Below are positions 36,993-45,445 of a DNA stretch of 64,000 bases, one piece after another. The position numbers and the translations under genes are program-made. This DNA is from Jiella pelagia (GTDB lineage: Bacteria; Pseudomonadota; Alphaproteobacteria; Rhizobiales; Rhizobiaceae). Under the pieces are notes generated by a model. The model had not been told where the DNA came from. It saw only the letters and a program-made list of their open reading frames with translations, and did not search any database. The stretch covers positions 1,061,501 to 1,125,500 of the forward strand of contig NZ_CP114029.1 of assembly GCF_026898155.1 (NCBI RefSeq), written 5' to 3'. How positions within the stretch are numbered: position 1 is the first letter of the stretch; each line of letters begins with the position of its first letter.

Positions 36993-37805
36993 ATGCGCAC
37001 AGGTTTGGTGAAATCGGCACTGGCGGCGCTCGCCCTCGCCGCCGCCTTCGTCATGGCGAGCCCCGGGGCGAACGCCCAGGAGATGGACTCGCGTCTCTAT
37101 CGCATCACCAAGAGCGGCACGCTCCGGGTGTGCCAGTACCCGCTCTACTACTCGATCTCCTACCGCAACCCAGCCACCGGCGAGATCGAAGGGATCGATG
37201 CGGATCTTTCGAAGGAACTGGCCAAGGAACTCGGGGCGACGCTGGAGATCGTCGAAACCAGCTTCGGCACCTTCATCGCCGACCTGCAGGCCGACAAATG
37301 CGACATCGGCATGTTCGGCGTCGGCGCGACGCTGCAGCGAGCCCAGGCCGTGGCGTTTTCCCACCCGTATCTGAAGACCAGCATCTATGCCGTGGTCAAG
37401 AAGGACGGCCCGATCAAGACCTGGGCGGACGTCGACAAACCCGGCATTCGCGTCGTCACGACGCTCGGCAGCTACATCGAACCCTTCATGCGCGACTATC
37501 TGAAGAATGCCGAGTTCAGTGCCATCGCCCCGCCCGCCACCCGCGAGGGGGAACTGATGGCCAACCGGGCCGACGTTGTGATGACCGACTATCCGACCGC
37601 CATCAAGGTCGGCGACGAATTCGACTGGGCGGCGATCGTCGAGCCCGACGAGAAGCTCCGGATCACCCCCTATGCCTATGTCGTGCCCCAGGGCGACCAG
37701 ATCTGGCTGAACTACGTCAATCTGTTCGTCGACACGATCAAGCTCGACGGCAGGCTCGAGACATACGCCGAAAAGAACAAGCTCGGCCCGATCGTCGCGC
37801 CCTGA
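36993..37805 (+). CDS. Polar amino acid ABC transporter substrate-binding protein
   Basis: A 270-residue type II periplasmic binding protein with a signal peptide (MRTGLVKSALAALALAAAFV, cleavage near ANAQ). SGTLRVCQYPLYYSISYRNP, EIEGIDADLSKELAKELGA and FIADLQADKCDIGMFGVGAT are typical of the bacterial extracellular solute-binding family 3. Given the ureohydrolase downstream, the ligand may be a guanidino compound or amide, but that is inference. Confidence 0.92.
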   Translation: MRTGLVKSALAALALAAAFVMASPGANAQEMDSRLYRITKSGTLRVCQYPLYYSISYRNPATGEIEGIDADLSKELAKELGATLEIVETSFGTFIADLQADKCDIGMFGVGATLQRAQAVAFSHPYLKTSIYAVVKKDGPIKTWADVDKPGIRVVTTLGSYIEPFMRDYLKNAEFSAIAPPATREGELMANRADVVMTDYPTAIKVGDEFDWAAIVEPDEKLRITPYAYVVPQGDQIWLNYVNLFVDTIKLDGRLETYAEKNKLGPIVAP

Positions 37806-37815
37806 ACGTCGTTCC

Positions 37816-37844
37816 GCTGCGGCCGGTTATCAGGCGGCCGCAGC
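37816..37844 (+). terminator. Stable hairpin between binding-protein and permease genes
   Basis: A 10-bp perfect stem (GCTGCGGCCG / CGGCCGCAGC) with a 9-base loop lies 10 bp after the binding-protein stop. No T run follows. As at 21214 and 30026, it probably protects or attenuates the message so that more binding protein than permease is made. Confidence 0.6.
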
Positions 37845-37863
37845 CCTTCAGGGAAATCCCCAA

Positions 37864-38530
37864 ATGTCCACCTATACCTTCCGCTGGGACGTCATCGCCA
37901 CGAACTTCCCGTTCCTGATGAGCGGGCTGCAGACCACCTTGCTGGTCTCCGCGACGACGCTCGTCCTGGCGATGATCGGGGGCCTCGTCATCGCCGGCCT
38001 CGACATGTCGAAATACTGGCCGCTGCGCGCCATCGGCATCGGCGTCGGCGAGATCATCCGCAACACGCCGATCCTGGTGCAGCTCCTGTGGGCCTATTAC
38101 GTGCTGCCCATCGTGTTCGGCATCAATCTCAGCGCCTTTGCAGCCCTGGTCATCGGCCTGTCGATCTATTCCTCCGCCTTCATCGGCGAGGTCTATCGCG
38201 CCGGCATCCAGGCGGTGCCGAAAGGTCACCGCGAGGCCGCGCGCGTCCTCGGTCTTACCCCGTTCCAGTGCTTCCGCCGCATCGTCCTGCCGCAGGCGGT
38301 CCGCATGACGCTGCCGCCGCTTGCCGCGAACTTCGTGCAGTTGATCAAGTATTCCTCGCTCGGCTCGGTCATCTCCGTCGCCGAAATCACCCGGCGCGGC
38401 ATGGAGCCTCTCCTCTTCGACCTTCCGCCCGCTCGAAATCTTCACAGCCATCGCCGTCGTCTACTTCCTCATCTGTTGGCCCCTGGCGATGGGCATTCGC
38501 ATCTGGGAGCGGCGCCTCTCGCGGCGCTGA
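37864..38530 (+). pseudogene. Polar amino acid ABC permease, single frameshift at 38404-38410
   Basis: The frame from ATG 37864 (MSTYTFRWDVIATNFPFLMS) encodes the usual HisM/GlnP-type permease with IRNTPILVQLLWAYYVLPIV and the coupling motif EAARVLGLTPFQCFRRIVLP. At GAGCCTC (38404-38410) the frame changes; the next frame gives SSSTFRPLEIFTAIAVVYFL and ends RRLSRR at TGA 38528-38530, exactly before the next gene. Reading GAGCTC gives RRGMELSSSTFRPLEIF and a 221-residue full-length protein. The artificial frame continues to 40848 across two other genes and is not real. Confidence 0.87.
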
Positions 38531-38536
38531 CGAAGC

Positions 38537-39511
38537 ATGACCCTTTCGACCGCGCCGGACCATGGCCTCGAGCATATCTGCTCCGGCCCGCAGACCTTCA
38601 TGGACATTCCCCACGGGTTCGACCTGATGGACGCCAAAGTGGCGATCCTCGGCTGCCCGTTCGACTGCGGCATCCATCCGTTCCGGATCGGCGCTCGGCA
38701 GGGCCCTGCATCGATCCGCGCGCAATCGGGGCTGGTGCGTCGATACAGCCCCGAGATCGCCGACTTCGACGTGCCTTTGGCGCTGGGCGCGGTGGACTGC
38801 GGCGACGTCCGCCTGACGCCGTCGCGCATCGAGGAGAGCTTCGCGGCCATCGCGGCGGCCGCCGACCGGATCGCCGCCGCGGGAACGGTGCCGATCGGGC
38901 TCGGCGGCGACGGCAGCGTCTCGCTGCCGCTGATCCGCGGCGTCTCGCGCCACCATCCCGGCCTGGTGGTGCTGCATATCGACAGCCATACGGATGCCTA
39001 TCCGGCGGATCCGGCCCACCCCTACGACGCCTCGACCCAGTTCACCCACGCGGCGCTCGAGCAACGGATCCGCACCAGCGCGTCCTATCACGTCGGCCTG
39101 CGCGGAACGACGACGCGCCAGGGCGTCCACGATCACGGACGGGCGCTCGGCTACAATCTCGTCACGCTGACCGAGCTGCTCGACCGCGGTCCTTCCGCCA
39201 TGGCGGCGATCCGCGCGGCAATCGGCGATGCGCCGGTATACCTCTCCTTCGACATGGACGTTTTCGACCCGTCCTGCGCGCCCGGCGTCTGCACGCCGGT
39301 CTGGGGTGGATTGAGCGCCCGCGAAGGTCTCGACCTGATCCGCAGCCTCGTCGGCCTGAATGTCGTCGCCGCCGACGTGAACACCGTCAGCCCGCCTCAC
39401 GACGTCAACGGCATGACCGCCTTTCTCGCCGCTGCGGTGGTCTACGAGATCATGCTGCTGGTTCATGCGGTGAACGACGCCAGCCTGCGCGAAGCGGCAT
39501 TGTTGGCATGA
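38537..39511 (+). CDS. Ureohydrolase (agmatinase/arginase family) with altered metal site
   Basis: A 324-residue ureohydrolase, expected to hydrolyse a guanidino compound to urea plus an amine. Metal motifs are D-x-H-x-D (LHIDSHTDAYP) and D-x-D (SFDMDVFDPSCAPG). However, the first motif, normally GGDHS, reads GGDGSVSLP, so the His that usually binds one Mn is replaced by Gly. The C-terminal Glu-containing motif is also unusual (DVNTVSPPHDVNG). It is 6 bp after the permease and overlaps the next gene region. It may be a divergent subfamily with one metal, a different metal set, or weak activity. Confidence 0.87.
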   Translation: MTLSTAPDHGLEHICSGPQTFMDIPHGFDLMDAKVAILGCPFDCGIHPFRIGARQGPASIRAQSGLVRRYSPEIADFDVPLALGAVDCGDVRLTPSRIEESFAAIAAAADRIAAAGTVPIGLGGDGSVSLPLIRGVSRHHPGLVVLHIDSHTDAYPADPAHPYDASTQFTHAALEQRIRTSASYHVGLRGTTTRQGVHDHGRALGYNLVTLTELLDRGPSAMAAIRAAIGDAPVYLSFDMDVFDPSCAPGVCTPVWGGLSAREGLDLIRSLVGLNVVAADVNTVSPPHDVNGMTAFLAAAVVYEIMLLVHAVNDASLREAALLA

Positions 39512-39607
39512 GGGAGCCAACAGAAATTGCTTGCGAGATGCCGCAAGGTGCTGCCCGCGCGCGGCTGAAAGCGGCGGCGCTTTCCGCCGGCCCGGAGCCT
39601 CGTCTCA

Positions 39608-40795
39608 TTGACCCGCGAGCTCGTGAAGATCGACAGTCAGACGCCGCCCAGCGACACCCGCGCTGCGGCGGCCTTCGCGGCAGACTATCTCTCCACAGTC
39701 CCAGGCATCGAGGTCTCGCTGCACAGCCCGCGGACGCCGATACAGAACCTCGTCGCAAGGCTCGGCGGGTCAAGACCCGGCCCGCGACTGATCGTCAGCG
39801 GTCATCTCGACACCTATCCGATCGGCGCCCGGTCGCAGTGGACGAGGGATCCGCTCGGAGGCGAGGTGGTCGGCAACCGTCTCTACGGCCGGGGCGCGGC
39901 CGACATGAAGGGCGGCGTCGCAGCGTCCCTTGTCGTCATGCGGCTTCTCGCCGAAGCGACCGCCGACTTTCCCGGAGAGCTTGTCCTCGCCCTGGCCGGC
40001 GACGAGGAATCGATGGGCGAAGCGGGAACCCAGTTTCTGATCGACACGGTGCCGGCCTGTCGTGCCGATGCGGTGATCGTGCCGGATGTCGGCTCGCCGC
40101 AAATCCTGCGCTGCGGCGAGAAGGGAATGATCTGGCTCTCCCTCGAAGCGTCCGGGCGCGCCGCCCACGGGGCCCACGTCCATCGCGGCGACAATGCCAT
40201 CGCCTCGCTGATCGGCGCGCTCGACGCCCTTCGCCAGCTCGAACGGATGCAGATGCCGGAAACGACCGAAGCGGCCTTCTGGATGAAGGAGGCGAAGGCG
40301 CTTTCCGAGCCGCTGGGCGGGGCGGGAGAACTCGGGGTGATGAGCCGGGTGACGGTCAATGTCGGAACGATCGCCGGCGGCACCTCCCCCAATCTCGTGC
40401 CCGACACGGCTCGTGCCGAACTCGACATCCGCCTCCCGATCGGAGTCACGGTCGCCGCGGTCGAGGCAGAGATTGCCCGCCTTCTCGCCGACCATCCCAT
40501 GGTCGAATGCTCGGTGACACGGCGTTACGAGGCGACTTGGACCTCGCCGTCCGAGCCGATCGCATCCGGCACCCTCGCCGCCTGCCGGGAGATCTTGCCG
40601 GTTCCGGCGGCCCCCAACATGCGCGTCGGCGCCTCGGATGCGCGGCTTTGGCGAAGGGCCGGCATGCCGACGGTGGTGTGCGGGCTGACGCCCACCAACC
40701 TCGGCGGGCCCGACGAGAGCCTCGAGGTCGAGGAACTCCCGGTTCTCGCCGCGATCCTGTCGCTCTCCGTCTTCGACTTCCTCCACGGCGGATGA
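39608..40795 (+). CDS. M20 family metallopeptidase (ArgE/DapE type); true start probably 39508 with a frameshift at 39595-39601
   Basis: An M20 deacylase/carboxypeptidase. Zinc ligands are seen in VSGHLDTYPIG, GAADMKGGVAASLV and AGDEESMGEAGT, followed by the dimerization domain (GRAAHGAHVHRGDNAIASL). The frame opens only at a TTG (39608). A better start is ATG 39508 (MREPTEIACEMPQGAARARL), overlapping the ureohydrolase stop by 4 bp; that frame is separated by one base at GAGCCTC (39595-39601). Reading GAGCTC joins them as GPELVSLTRELVKIDSQTPP, the normal M20 N-terminus. It would deacylate a product of the pathway. Confidence 0.85.
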   Translation: MTRELVKIDSQTPPSDTRAAAAFAADYLSTVPGIEVSLHSPRTPIQNLVARLGGSRPGPRLIVSGHLDTYPIGARSQWTRDPLGGEVVGNRLYGRGAADMKGGVAASLVVMRLLAEATADFPGELVLALAGDEESMGEAGTQFLIDTVPACRADAVIVPDVGSPQILRCGEKGMIWLSLEASGRAAHGAHVHRGDNAIASLIGALDALRQLERMQMPETTEAAFWMKEAKALSEPLGGAGELGVMSRVTVNVGTIAGGTSPNLVPDTARAELDIRLPIGVTVAAVEAEIARLLADHPMVECSVTRRYEATWTSPSEPIASGTLAACREILPVPAAPNMRVGASDARLWRRAGMPTVVCGLTPTNLGGPDESLEVEELPVLAAILSLSVFDFLHGG

Positions 40796-40892
40796 GCCAC
40801 GCGCAATGCGGCGTGGCGGATTGCGCGACACTGGGAAGGCGCGCCTAACCTTTCACGCCAGAAGCCTTAATCTCAAGGGAATGCCAAGGGTC

Positions 40893-41103
40893 CCAGACAT
40901 GGTTCGGATACTCTGGCCGCAGGCGAACGCACGATCCGTCGCTCAGCCAGAGCCGGCCTCGCTTTTGTTGCTTCTGGGGGACTTTCTGCCCTTCCGACCG
41001 ACAGATCCGCTCGACTTTGCTGGCGTTCATCGTCCAGCCGTCGCTCTTCAGCATGGCAAGGATCCGGGATATCCGTATCGACCGAATCCGCTGGCGAGGC
41101 CGG
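40893..41103 (-). pseudogene. IS3-family transposase (ORFB) remnant
   Basis: The minus-strand frame reads LKSDGWTMNASKVERICRSE and GQKVPQKQQKRGRLWLSDGS followed by CVRLRPEYPNHVW. This is the conserved region of IS3-family (IS407-like group) transposases just before the DDE domain, where the usual text ends RPNHVWSYDFV. The catalytic domain is absent and the frame continues into unrelated residues. It is a relic, distinct from the better preserved IS3 pieces near 44.5 kb and 63.6 kb. Confidence 0.72.
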
Positions 41104-41211
41104 ATGATGAACGCCGTACAGTGCCTGTTTACAAGCCCTGCCGACCGGATTCTTGCGCCGCGTTTTCGATGGCACGCCCGCCGAGTTCGTCAGATCGCGA
41201 CGTCACGACCG

Positions 41212-41634
41212 TCAATCGAAGCGCAACACGCTTTTGCCGACAAAGCCCGGAAGTTGGTCGGGGCGCGCCGGGGCGAACAGCTCGTAGTAGACGCAGCCCT
41301 CCTGCCCCACTGCGACGGCCGCGTGACGGGAGCCCGCGGGAAAGAACACGAGTTCTCCAGCCTCGGCGTCATGGCGAACCCCGTCGATCTCGACCGAAAC
41401 CTTGCCGGACACCATCACGAGGATCTGCTCGTTGGCATGCCAATGGGTCTTGCCGTCGAAAACGGCGTCCGCCGCGGTCTCCACCCTGACGGCCGAAATC
41501 ATGTCGCCGCAGATGCCGGCCCGCGTCGATCCCGCACGCATGCCGGCGACGGATGGCAGAGTGTCCCAGTCGATCTTAATTTTGCACCAACCATCGGCAC
41601 CCGCCTCAACCAACCCAGTAATCCGAATACGCAA
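41212..41634 (-). CDS. Cupin domain protein
   Basis: A single-domain cupin of about 120-140 residues. The two cupin motifs are visible: the metal-binding HWHANEQILVMVSGKVSVEI and the second motif PAGSRHAAVAVGQEG. The start is uncertain: the longest frame begins at a TTG (41634) and overlaps the small membrane protein gene, while the family-like sequence begins only at about 41580 (KIDWDTLPSVAGMRAG), where an ATT stands in place of an ATG. It may bind a metal and a small organic ligand; cupins often accompany TRAP operons. Confidence 0.75.
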   Translation of the reverse strand: MRIRITGLVEAGADGWCKIKIDWDTLPSVAGMRAGSTRAGICGDMISAVRVETAADAVFDGKTHWHANEQILVMVSGKVSVEIDGVRHDAEAGELVFFPAGSRHAAVAVGQEGCVYYELFAPARPDQLPGFVGKSVLRFD

Positions 41635-41734
41635 ACATCACGACGAAGATGATGCCCGCGAGGACCAACCCGGCGATGAACGGGTAGGGTCCATATCGGT
41701 GGCAGTCGTTGGAGGCGTCGTTCGAACCGGCCAT
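41606..41734 (-). CDS. 42-residue single-pass membrane protein in TRAP operon
   Basis: The minus strand from ATG 41732-41734 encodes MAGSNDASNDCHRYGPYPF followed by one hydrophobic helix (IAGLVLAGIIFVVMFAYS) and ends DYWVG. A good ribosome binding site (AAAGGGA, 8 bp upstream) supports it. It begins 19 bp after the restored end of the TRAP large permease gene and overlaps the maximal cupin frame. It may be a small accessory of the TRAP transporter; I do not recognise a family. Confidence 0.55.
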   Translation of the reverse strand: MAGSNDASNDCHRYGPYPFIAGLVLAGIIFVVMFAYSDYWVG

Positions 41735-41753
41735 GTTCGATCCCTTTCGAGTG

Positions 41754-42697
41754 TCAGTTGCTGAGCGCCTTCGGCAGCCACAGGGCGATCTCGGGAAACA
41801 GCATCACGAGAACGAGTCCGGCGATCTGGATGAAGATGAACGGGATCACGCGCGGAAGATCTCCTGCAGGGTGACGTCCGGCGGGGCTACCGACTTCAGC
41901 CAGAAGCAGGCCGGCCCGAACGGCGGCGACAGGAAATAGATCTGGATGTTCATGACGAAGAGGACGCCGAACCAGATCGCGGCCCAGCTGGGTTCCATCC
42001 CCAACTCCGGCGCACCACCGGCGCGAAGACCGGCACGGTGATGAAGGCGATGGCGATCCATTCGAGGAACGTCCCGAGCACCATCAGGATCCCCATCGTC
42101 ACGAGGATGATGCCGAGCGGCGGCAGGCCGATACCCAGGATCAACTCGCGCAGATATTGCGAGCCGCCGATGAGATTGAAGATGCCGACGAAGCTCACCG
42201 CGCCGAGGATGAGCCAGACGATGGTGCCGACGGTGACCATGGTTCCCATCAGCGATTCCTGGAGGATCTTCCAGTTCATGTGGTTGCGCACGAGCGCCAC
42301 CAGGATCGCGCCGCCGACGCCGATCGCCGCCGCCTCCGTGACCGATGCGATCCCGAGATAGATCGCGCCCATCACGGCGAAGACGAGCGCGACGCTCATG
42401 GCGACGGCCGTGTAGCTCGCCCGGCCGAGCGTGATCGTCTCTCCGGAGATTTCTTCCGCCTCTCTCGCCGTCGGAGCGAGGCTCGGATTGAGCTGGCAGC
42501 GGATCAGCACACAGCCGGCATAGGCAACGGCCAGCATGATGCCGGGTGTCGCGCCGGCCATGAACAGGCTGCCGATCGAGACTTCCGCGGAAAGGCCGTA
42601 GATGATCATGATGATCGAGGGCGGAATGAGGGTCGCGAGGGCGCTGGACGCGCAGATCAGCCCGATGGTCAGCCGGCGATCGTAGCCGAGCCGAAAC
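41754..42697 (-). pseudogene. TRAP transporter large permease (DctM-like), 5'-truncated and frameshifted
   Basis: Minus-strand frames encode the C-terminal 300 or so residues of a DctM-like protein: LTIGLICASSALATLIPPSI, SIGSLFMAGATPGIMLAVAY and ASYTAVAMSVALVFAVMGAI. A frame change near 42005 leads to WFGVLFVMNIQIYFLSPPFG and PACFWLKSVAPPDVTLQEIF, and a second near 41848 to VIPFIFIQIAGLVLVMLFPE, ending at 41754. The 5' half is missing because an IS3-type element end begins at 42698. Unlike the six frameshifts discussed elsewhere, these are not at GAGCCTC, fitting real decay after IS disruption. Confidence 0.82.
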
Positions 42698-42717
42698 TGA
42701 GGTGGTCCCGATTTCCC

Positions 42718-44456
42718 GGCTCTTCCGCAGATTGTGTGGTTCATGATGCCATGAGGAACCGTCGGCGAAGGAGATCGAGGTTTCCGCGTCCGTACATTGA
42801 ACGCTTGAACAGTTTGAGCTTGGTGACCTGCCCTTCCGTTTGCGCGTTGCTCCAGCCGGTTTGCAAAGCGGCGTTGACTGCGCTGCGGTCCTGTTCGAGC
42901 CCTGCGGCGAAGGTTTCCATCGCACGCACGCCGCACGTTTTTGCTTCAAGAAGCCATGTGTCGAAGACCGGGCCGGCATCGCGAGCTTTCGTGCCGACAC
43001 GGCGGACGAGGTCAACAAATCGACGGACGAGATGGATCAGGACGATGGCGTCACGGTCCTGGCCGATCCGCCGGATCACGTCGACTTCATCGACCGATCT
43101 CGTCTCGGGCGCCTTGACGATCATCCACGCGAGTTGCTGAGGCGAACGCAGGGACGGTGGTTGCGGGGCTTGCTGCGGTCGAGCATGATCGCCGTTACGA
43201 TGCGTGGTGAACTTCGAGAGGCCGGTCCGTCGATCCTGAAGCCACCGCCGAATTTGCTTGGGCGTTCCAGGAAAGCCCTGATCCCGGGCTTCACGCCAAA
43301 GCCGAAGACCGTTCTCGCAGCCCTCTGCCAATCGCGCTTCGAGCATCGGCAGATAAGGGTCGATGATGCTCCTCCGCGGCGCTCGAGCCGAGCGTTCGGG
43401 AAAGCTTTCGGCATGAGCAAACTTGCGCACGGTTGCTCGAGCCAGGCCGGTCGAACGGGTCATCGCCATCAGCGTCTCGCCCGCGAGATAGCGGCGGCGG
43501 ATGTCTTCATACTGGGCCATGCGCCGTCCTCGGCTATCGGCGGCACTCGTGGCGTCCGACCGCGTGCGGGGAAACGCCTTGGTGCGGCCCTTTCCTGACG
43601 TCTCTACGCTCTGGAGCGGCGGCAAACTCCGAAGCCGCGCATGAGCGCCTGCAGTCCATCGCTCGACCATTTGCCGCATGTTGGAGAGAAGATGCCAACG
43701 ATCGGCGACCTGGACGGCGTTCGCAGCGCCCGTCGTGATCCCACGACGGTATTCGGTCGAGCGATCCCGTGCGACGATTTCGATCTCAGGCCTTTGGCGA
43801 AGCCAATCGGTCACCGTTCCCGCCGTACGATCTGGTAGGAGGTCGATCGGGCAATGTCGCTCGAGATCGACGATGATCGTGCCGTAACGCAAACGCTTCT
43901 TCATGGCCCAGTCGTCAATACCGATGACCGTGGCCGGCGGCAGGACTGGCTGCGGCATCTGGCGGATCAGGCGCAGAACCGTGTCGCCGCTCACGGGCAT
44001 GGCGATCTTCGCTGCAAGGCGGCTGCCTGCCGCGCCACCGAGAGCCACTCCGATCCTCGCCTGCGCCTTCGCCAGACGTTTGGTCCGTTGCGCCGAGGGC
44101 GCGATCAGCATCGGGAGTCGTTCTCCGAAAGTTTGGCGTCGGCAATTTGCGTTCTGGCAGGCATACCGCCGAACCCGCAGATCGAGCCGGACATGGCGAC
44201 CAATCAGGGGCAGATCCAACGGACGCCGGTGATAGTACCCGTGAATGATTGTCGATCGCTGCTGACATTCCGGGCATGTTGCCCCGCTACGCCGGCTCTG
44301 CGCAGAAACGGATAATCCCGACGGCCCTTCGCGCCGGATTCGACCGCAGAGGCAGCCGGGAACCATGGATATCTGAAGCATGCCTTCTCCACCGCATCAT
44401 CTGCGGTGTCAGAAAGAGTCGCAAAGCCTCATGACCACACAATCTGCGGAAGAGCC
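42718..44456 (-). mobile_element. Complete ISL3-family insertion sequence (1739 bp)
   Basis: Perfect 23-bp terminal inverted repeats begin GGCTCTTCCGCAGATTGTGT (42718-42740 and complement 44434-44456), typical of ISL3-family ends. The element is flanked by an 8-bp direct repeat GATTTCCC (42710-42717 and 44457-44464), the target duplication length of this family. It carries one full-length transposase gene on the minus strand. With intact ends, target duplication and transposase, it is probably recent and active. The target is the end of an IS3-type element. Confidence 0.93.
42741..44381 (-). CDS. ISL3-family transposase
   Basis: A 546-residue DDE transposase. The N-terminal zinc finger region (CPECQQRSTIIHGYYHRRPL, with CQNANCRRQTF), the first catalytic Asp region (VIGIDDWAMKKRLRYGTIIV), the second Asp (IVARDRSTEYRRGITTGAAN) and the helical C-terminal part ending SNAQTEGQVTKLKLFKRSMY are characteristic of ISL3. 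The gene fills the element between its inverted repeats and is uninterrupted. The start may be the fifth-codon ATG (MVPGCL) or the one given. Confidence 0.93.
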   Translation of the reverse strand: MLQISMVPGCLCGRIRREGPSGLSVSAQSRRSGATCPECQQRSTIIHGYYHRRPLDLPLIGRHVRLDLRVRRYACQNANCRRQTFGERLPMLIAPSAQRTKRLAKAQARIGVALGGAAGSRLAAKIAMPVSGDTVLRLIRQMPQPVLPPATVIGIDDWAMKKRLRYGTIIVDLERHCPIDLLPDRTAGTVTDWLRQRPEIEIVARDRSTEYRRGITTGAANAVQVADRWHLLSNMRQMVERWTAGAHARLRSLPPLQSVETSGKGRTKAFPRTRSDATSAADSRGRRMAQYEDIRRRYLAGETLMAMTRSTGLARATVRKFAHAESFPERSARAPRRSIIDPYLPMLEARLAEGCENGLRLWREARDQGFPGTPKQIRRWLQDRRTGLSKFTTHRNGDHARPQQAPQPPSLRSPQQLAWMIVKAPETRSVDEVDVIRRIGQDRDAIVLIHLVRRFVDLVRRVGTKARDAGPVFDTWLLEAKTCGVRAMETFAAGLEQDRSAVNAALQTGWSNAQTEGQVTKLKLFKRSMYGRGNLDLLRRRFLMAS

Positions 44457-44506
44457 GATTTCCCGGACAGGCCGGCGGCTGAGTCAAGCTTGGTCCATGT
44501 GGATTT

Positions 44507-45076
44507 TCATGCCGCCAGTTTGATGAAGCCGGTGCCGCCATGGACATCGGCGGGCGTCTTGCCGCCATGGGTCGAGTGAGGACGTTCGACGTTGTAGTAG
44601 GTCATCCACTTCGCGATGCCGGCCCGTGTCTCGGAGCCGGTCTCGAAGGCATGGAGATAGATGCATTCGTATTTGAGCGATCGCCACAGCCGCTCGATGA
44701 AGACATTGTCCATCCAGCGGCCGCGCCCGTCCATGGACACTCTCACGCCGGCGCCGGTCAAGACCGCGGTGAAGCGCGGGCTGGTGAACTGGCTGCCCTG
44801 GTCGGTGTTAAAAATCCCCGGCTTGCCAAAGCTGCCCTGCCGAAGCTTGGGGATACGAAGCTGCAAGGAGCCGAGCCGCGTGTCGAGCGAGCGGTCCCGG
44901 TAGCCGTTGCGATAGGTCGCCCGCTCCAGGGTGCGTTCATGACGCCCGGCGCCGATCACGCCCTCCACGTCTGCCTCCATCAGAAGCTGCATCACACTCT
45001 CGGCAATCACCCGCAGGAAATCGCCTTCTCCGGCTTTCGCCAAAAGCTCGGCAAGCGGTAGTCTGTCCTCGGTCAT
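44507..45076 (-). CDS. Chimeric transposase ORF: IS256 N-terminus fused to IS3 C-terminus
   Basis: The first 81 or so residues (MTEDRLPLAELLAKAGEGDF ... LQLRIPKLRQGS) match the complete IS256-family transposase at 58006 almost exactly. From FGKPGIFNTDQGSQFTSPRF onward the sequence matches the IS3-family transposase at 63629, including the last DDE Glu (WMDNVFIERLWRSLKYE). The join at about 44832 is in frame, producing an uninterrupted 189-residue hybrid. It lacks the IS256 catalytic core and most of the IS3 catalytic domain, so activity is unlikely. It could still be expressed from the IS256 start. Confidence 0.85.
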   Translation of the reverse strand: MTEDRLPLAELLAKAGEGDFLRVIAESVMQLLMEADVEGVIGAGRHERTLERATYRNGYRDRSLDTRLGSLQLRIPKLRQGSFGKPGIFNTDQGSQFTSPRFTAVLTGAGVRVSMDGRGRWMDNVFIERLWRSLKYECIYLHAFETGSETRAGIAKWMTYYNVERPHSTHGGKTPADVHGGTGFIKLAA

Positions 45077-45445
45077 CGGGTGCTCCGGTCAGGTTGAAGT
45101 CTCGCAACTCCACCTTAGCCGGCCAATCCGGTGGCCACCTCCGTCACACCATTCGGGGTCTGAATTTCCACCACCAGCGCGGACACTACCGAAAGGTGCT
45201 CAGGGATCTGGCGGCAAAGGCAGAGGGACCGGTACTCGGCGTTCGCAAAGACGCCTCTCGCATCAAGCGCCAGCAACATACTCTAATGCCGGCGGCTTTC
45301 GAGGGGGGCCCAAGCCGACCAAACCGCCAGAGATGCTCCAAACTGCCGTTGGCACGAACTCGGCACGAAAGGGGTTGGGCACTCGTGCCAACCTGGGCTC
45401 GCATTGGCCGACTGCGTGATTTCTTAAAGAAAACAGGGACTTGAA

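Larger units (their letters stand above)
42698..45190. mobile_element. Recombinant IS3/IS256 composite with ISL3 inserted in its IS3 end
   Basis: The left edge TGAGGTGGTCCC (42698) equals the IS3-family element end at 63567. Twenty bp in, an ISL3 element is inserted. Right of it (44465-44832) IS3-type sequence continues, including the 3' half of its transposase. At about 44832 it changes abruptly to IS256-type sequence that runs to GGTAGTGTCCG (complement, ending at 45190), the same end as the IS256 element at 57892. The block is thus a fusion of two IS elements, each with one original end, probably formed by a deletion between them. Confidence 0.8.

Noticed and set aside
37864..40848. A 994-codon plus-strand open frame
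   Set aside because: Only its first 181 or so codons are the amino acid permease. The rest is out-of-frame reading through the ureohydrolase and M20 genes after the frameshift at 38404-38410.
45191..45445. Possible integrase remnant next to tRNA-Met
   Set aside because: Frames are short and no recombinase motif or duplicated tRNA end could be seen.
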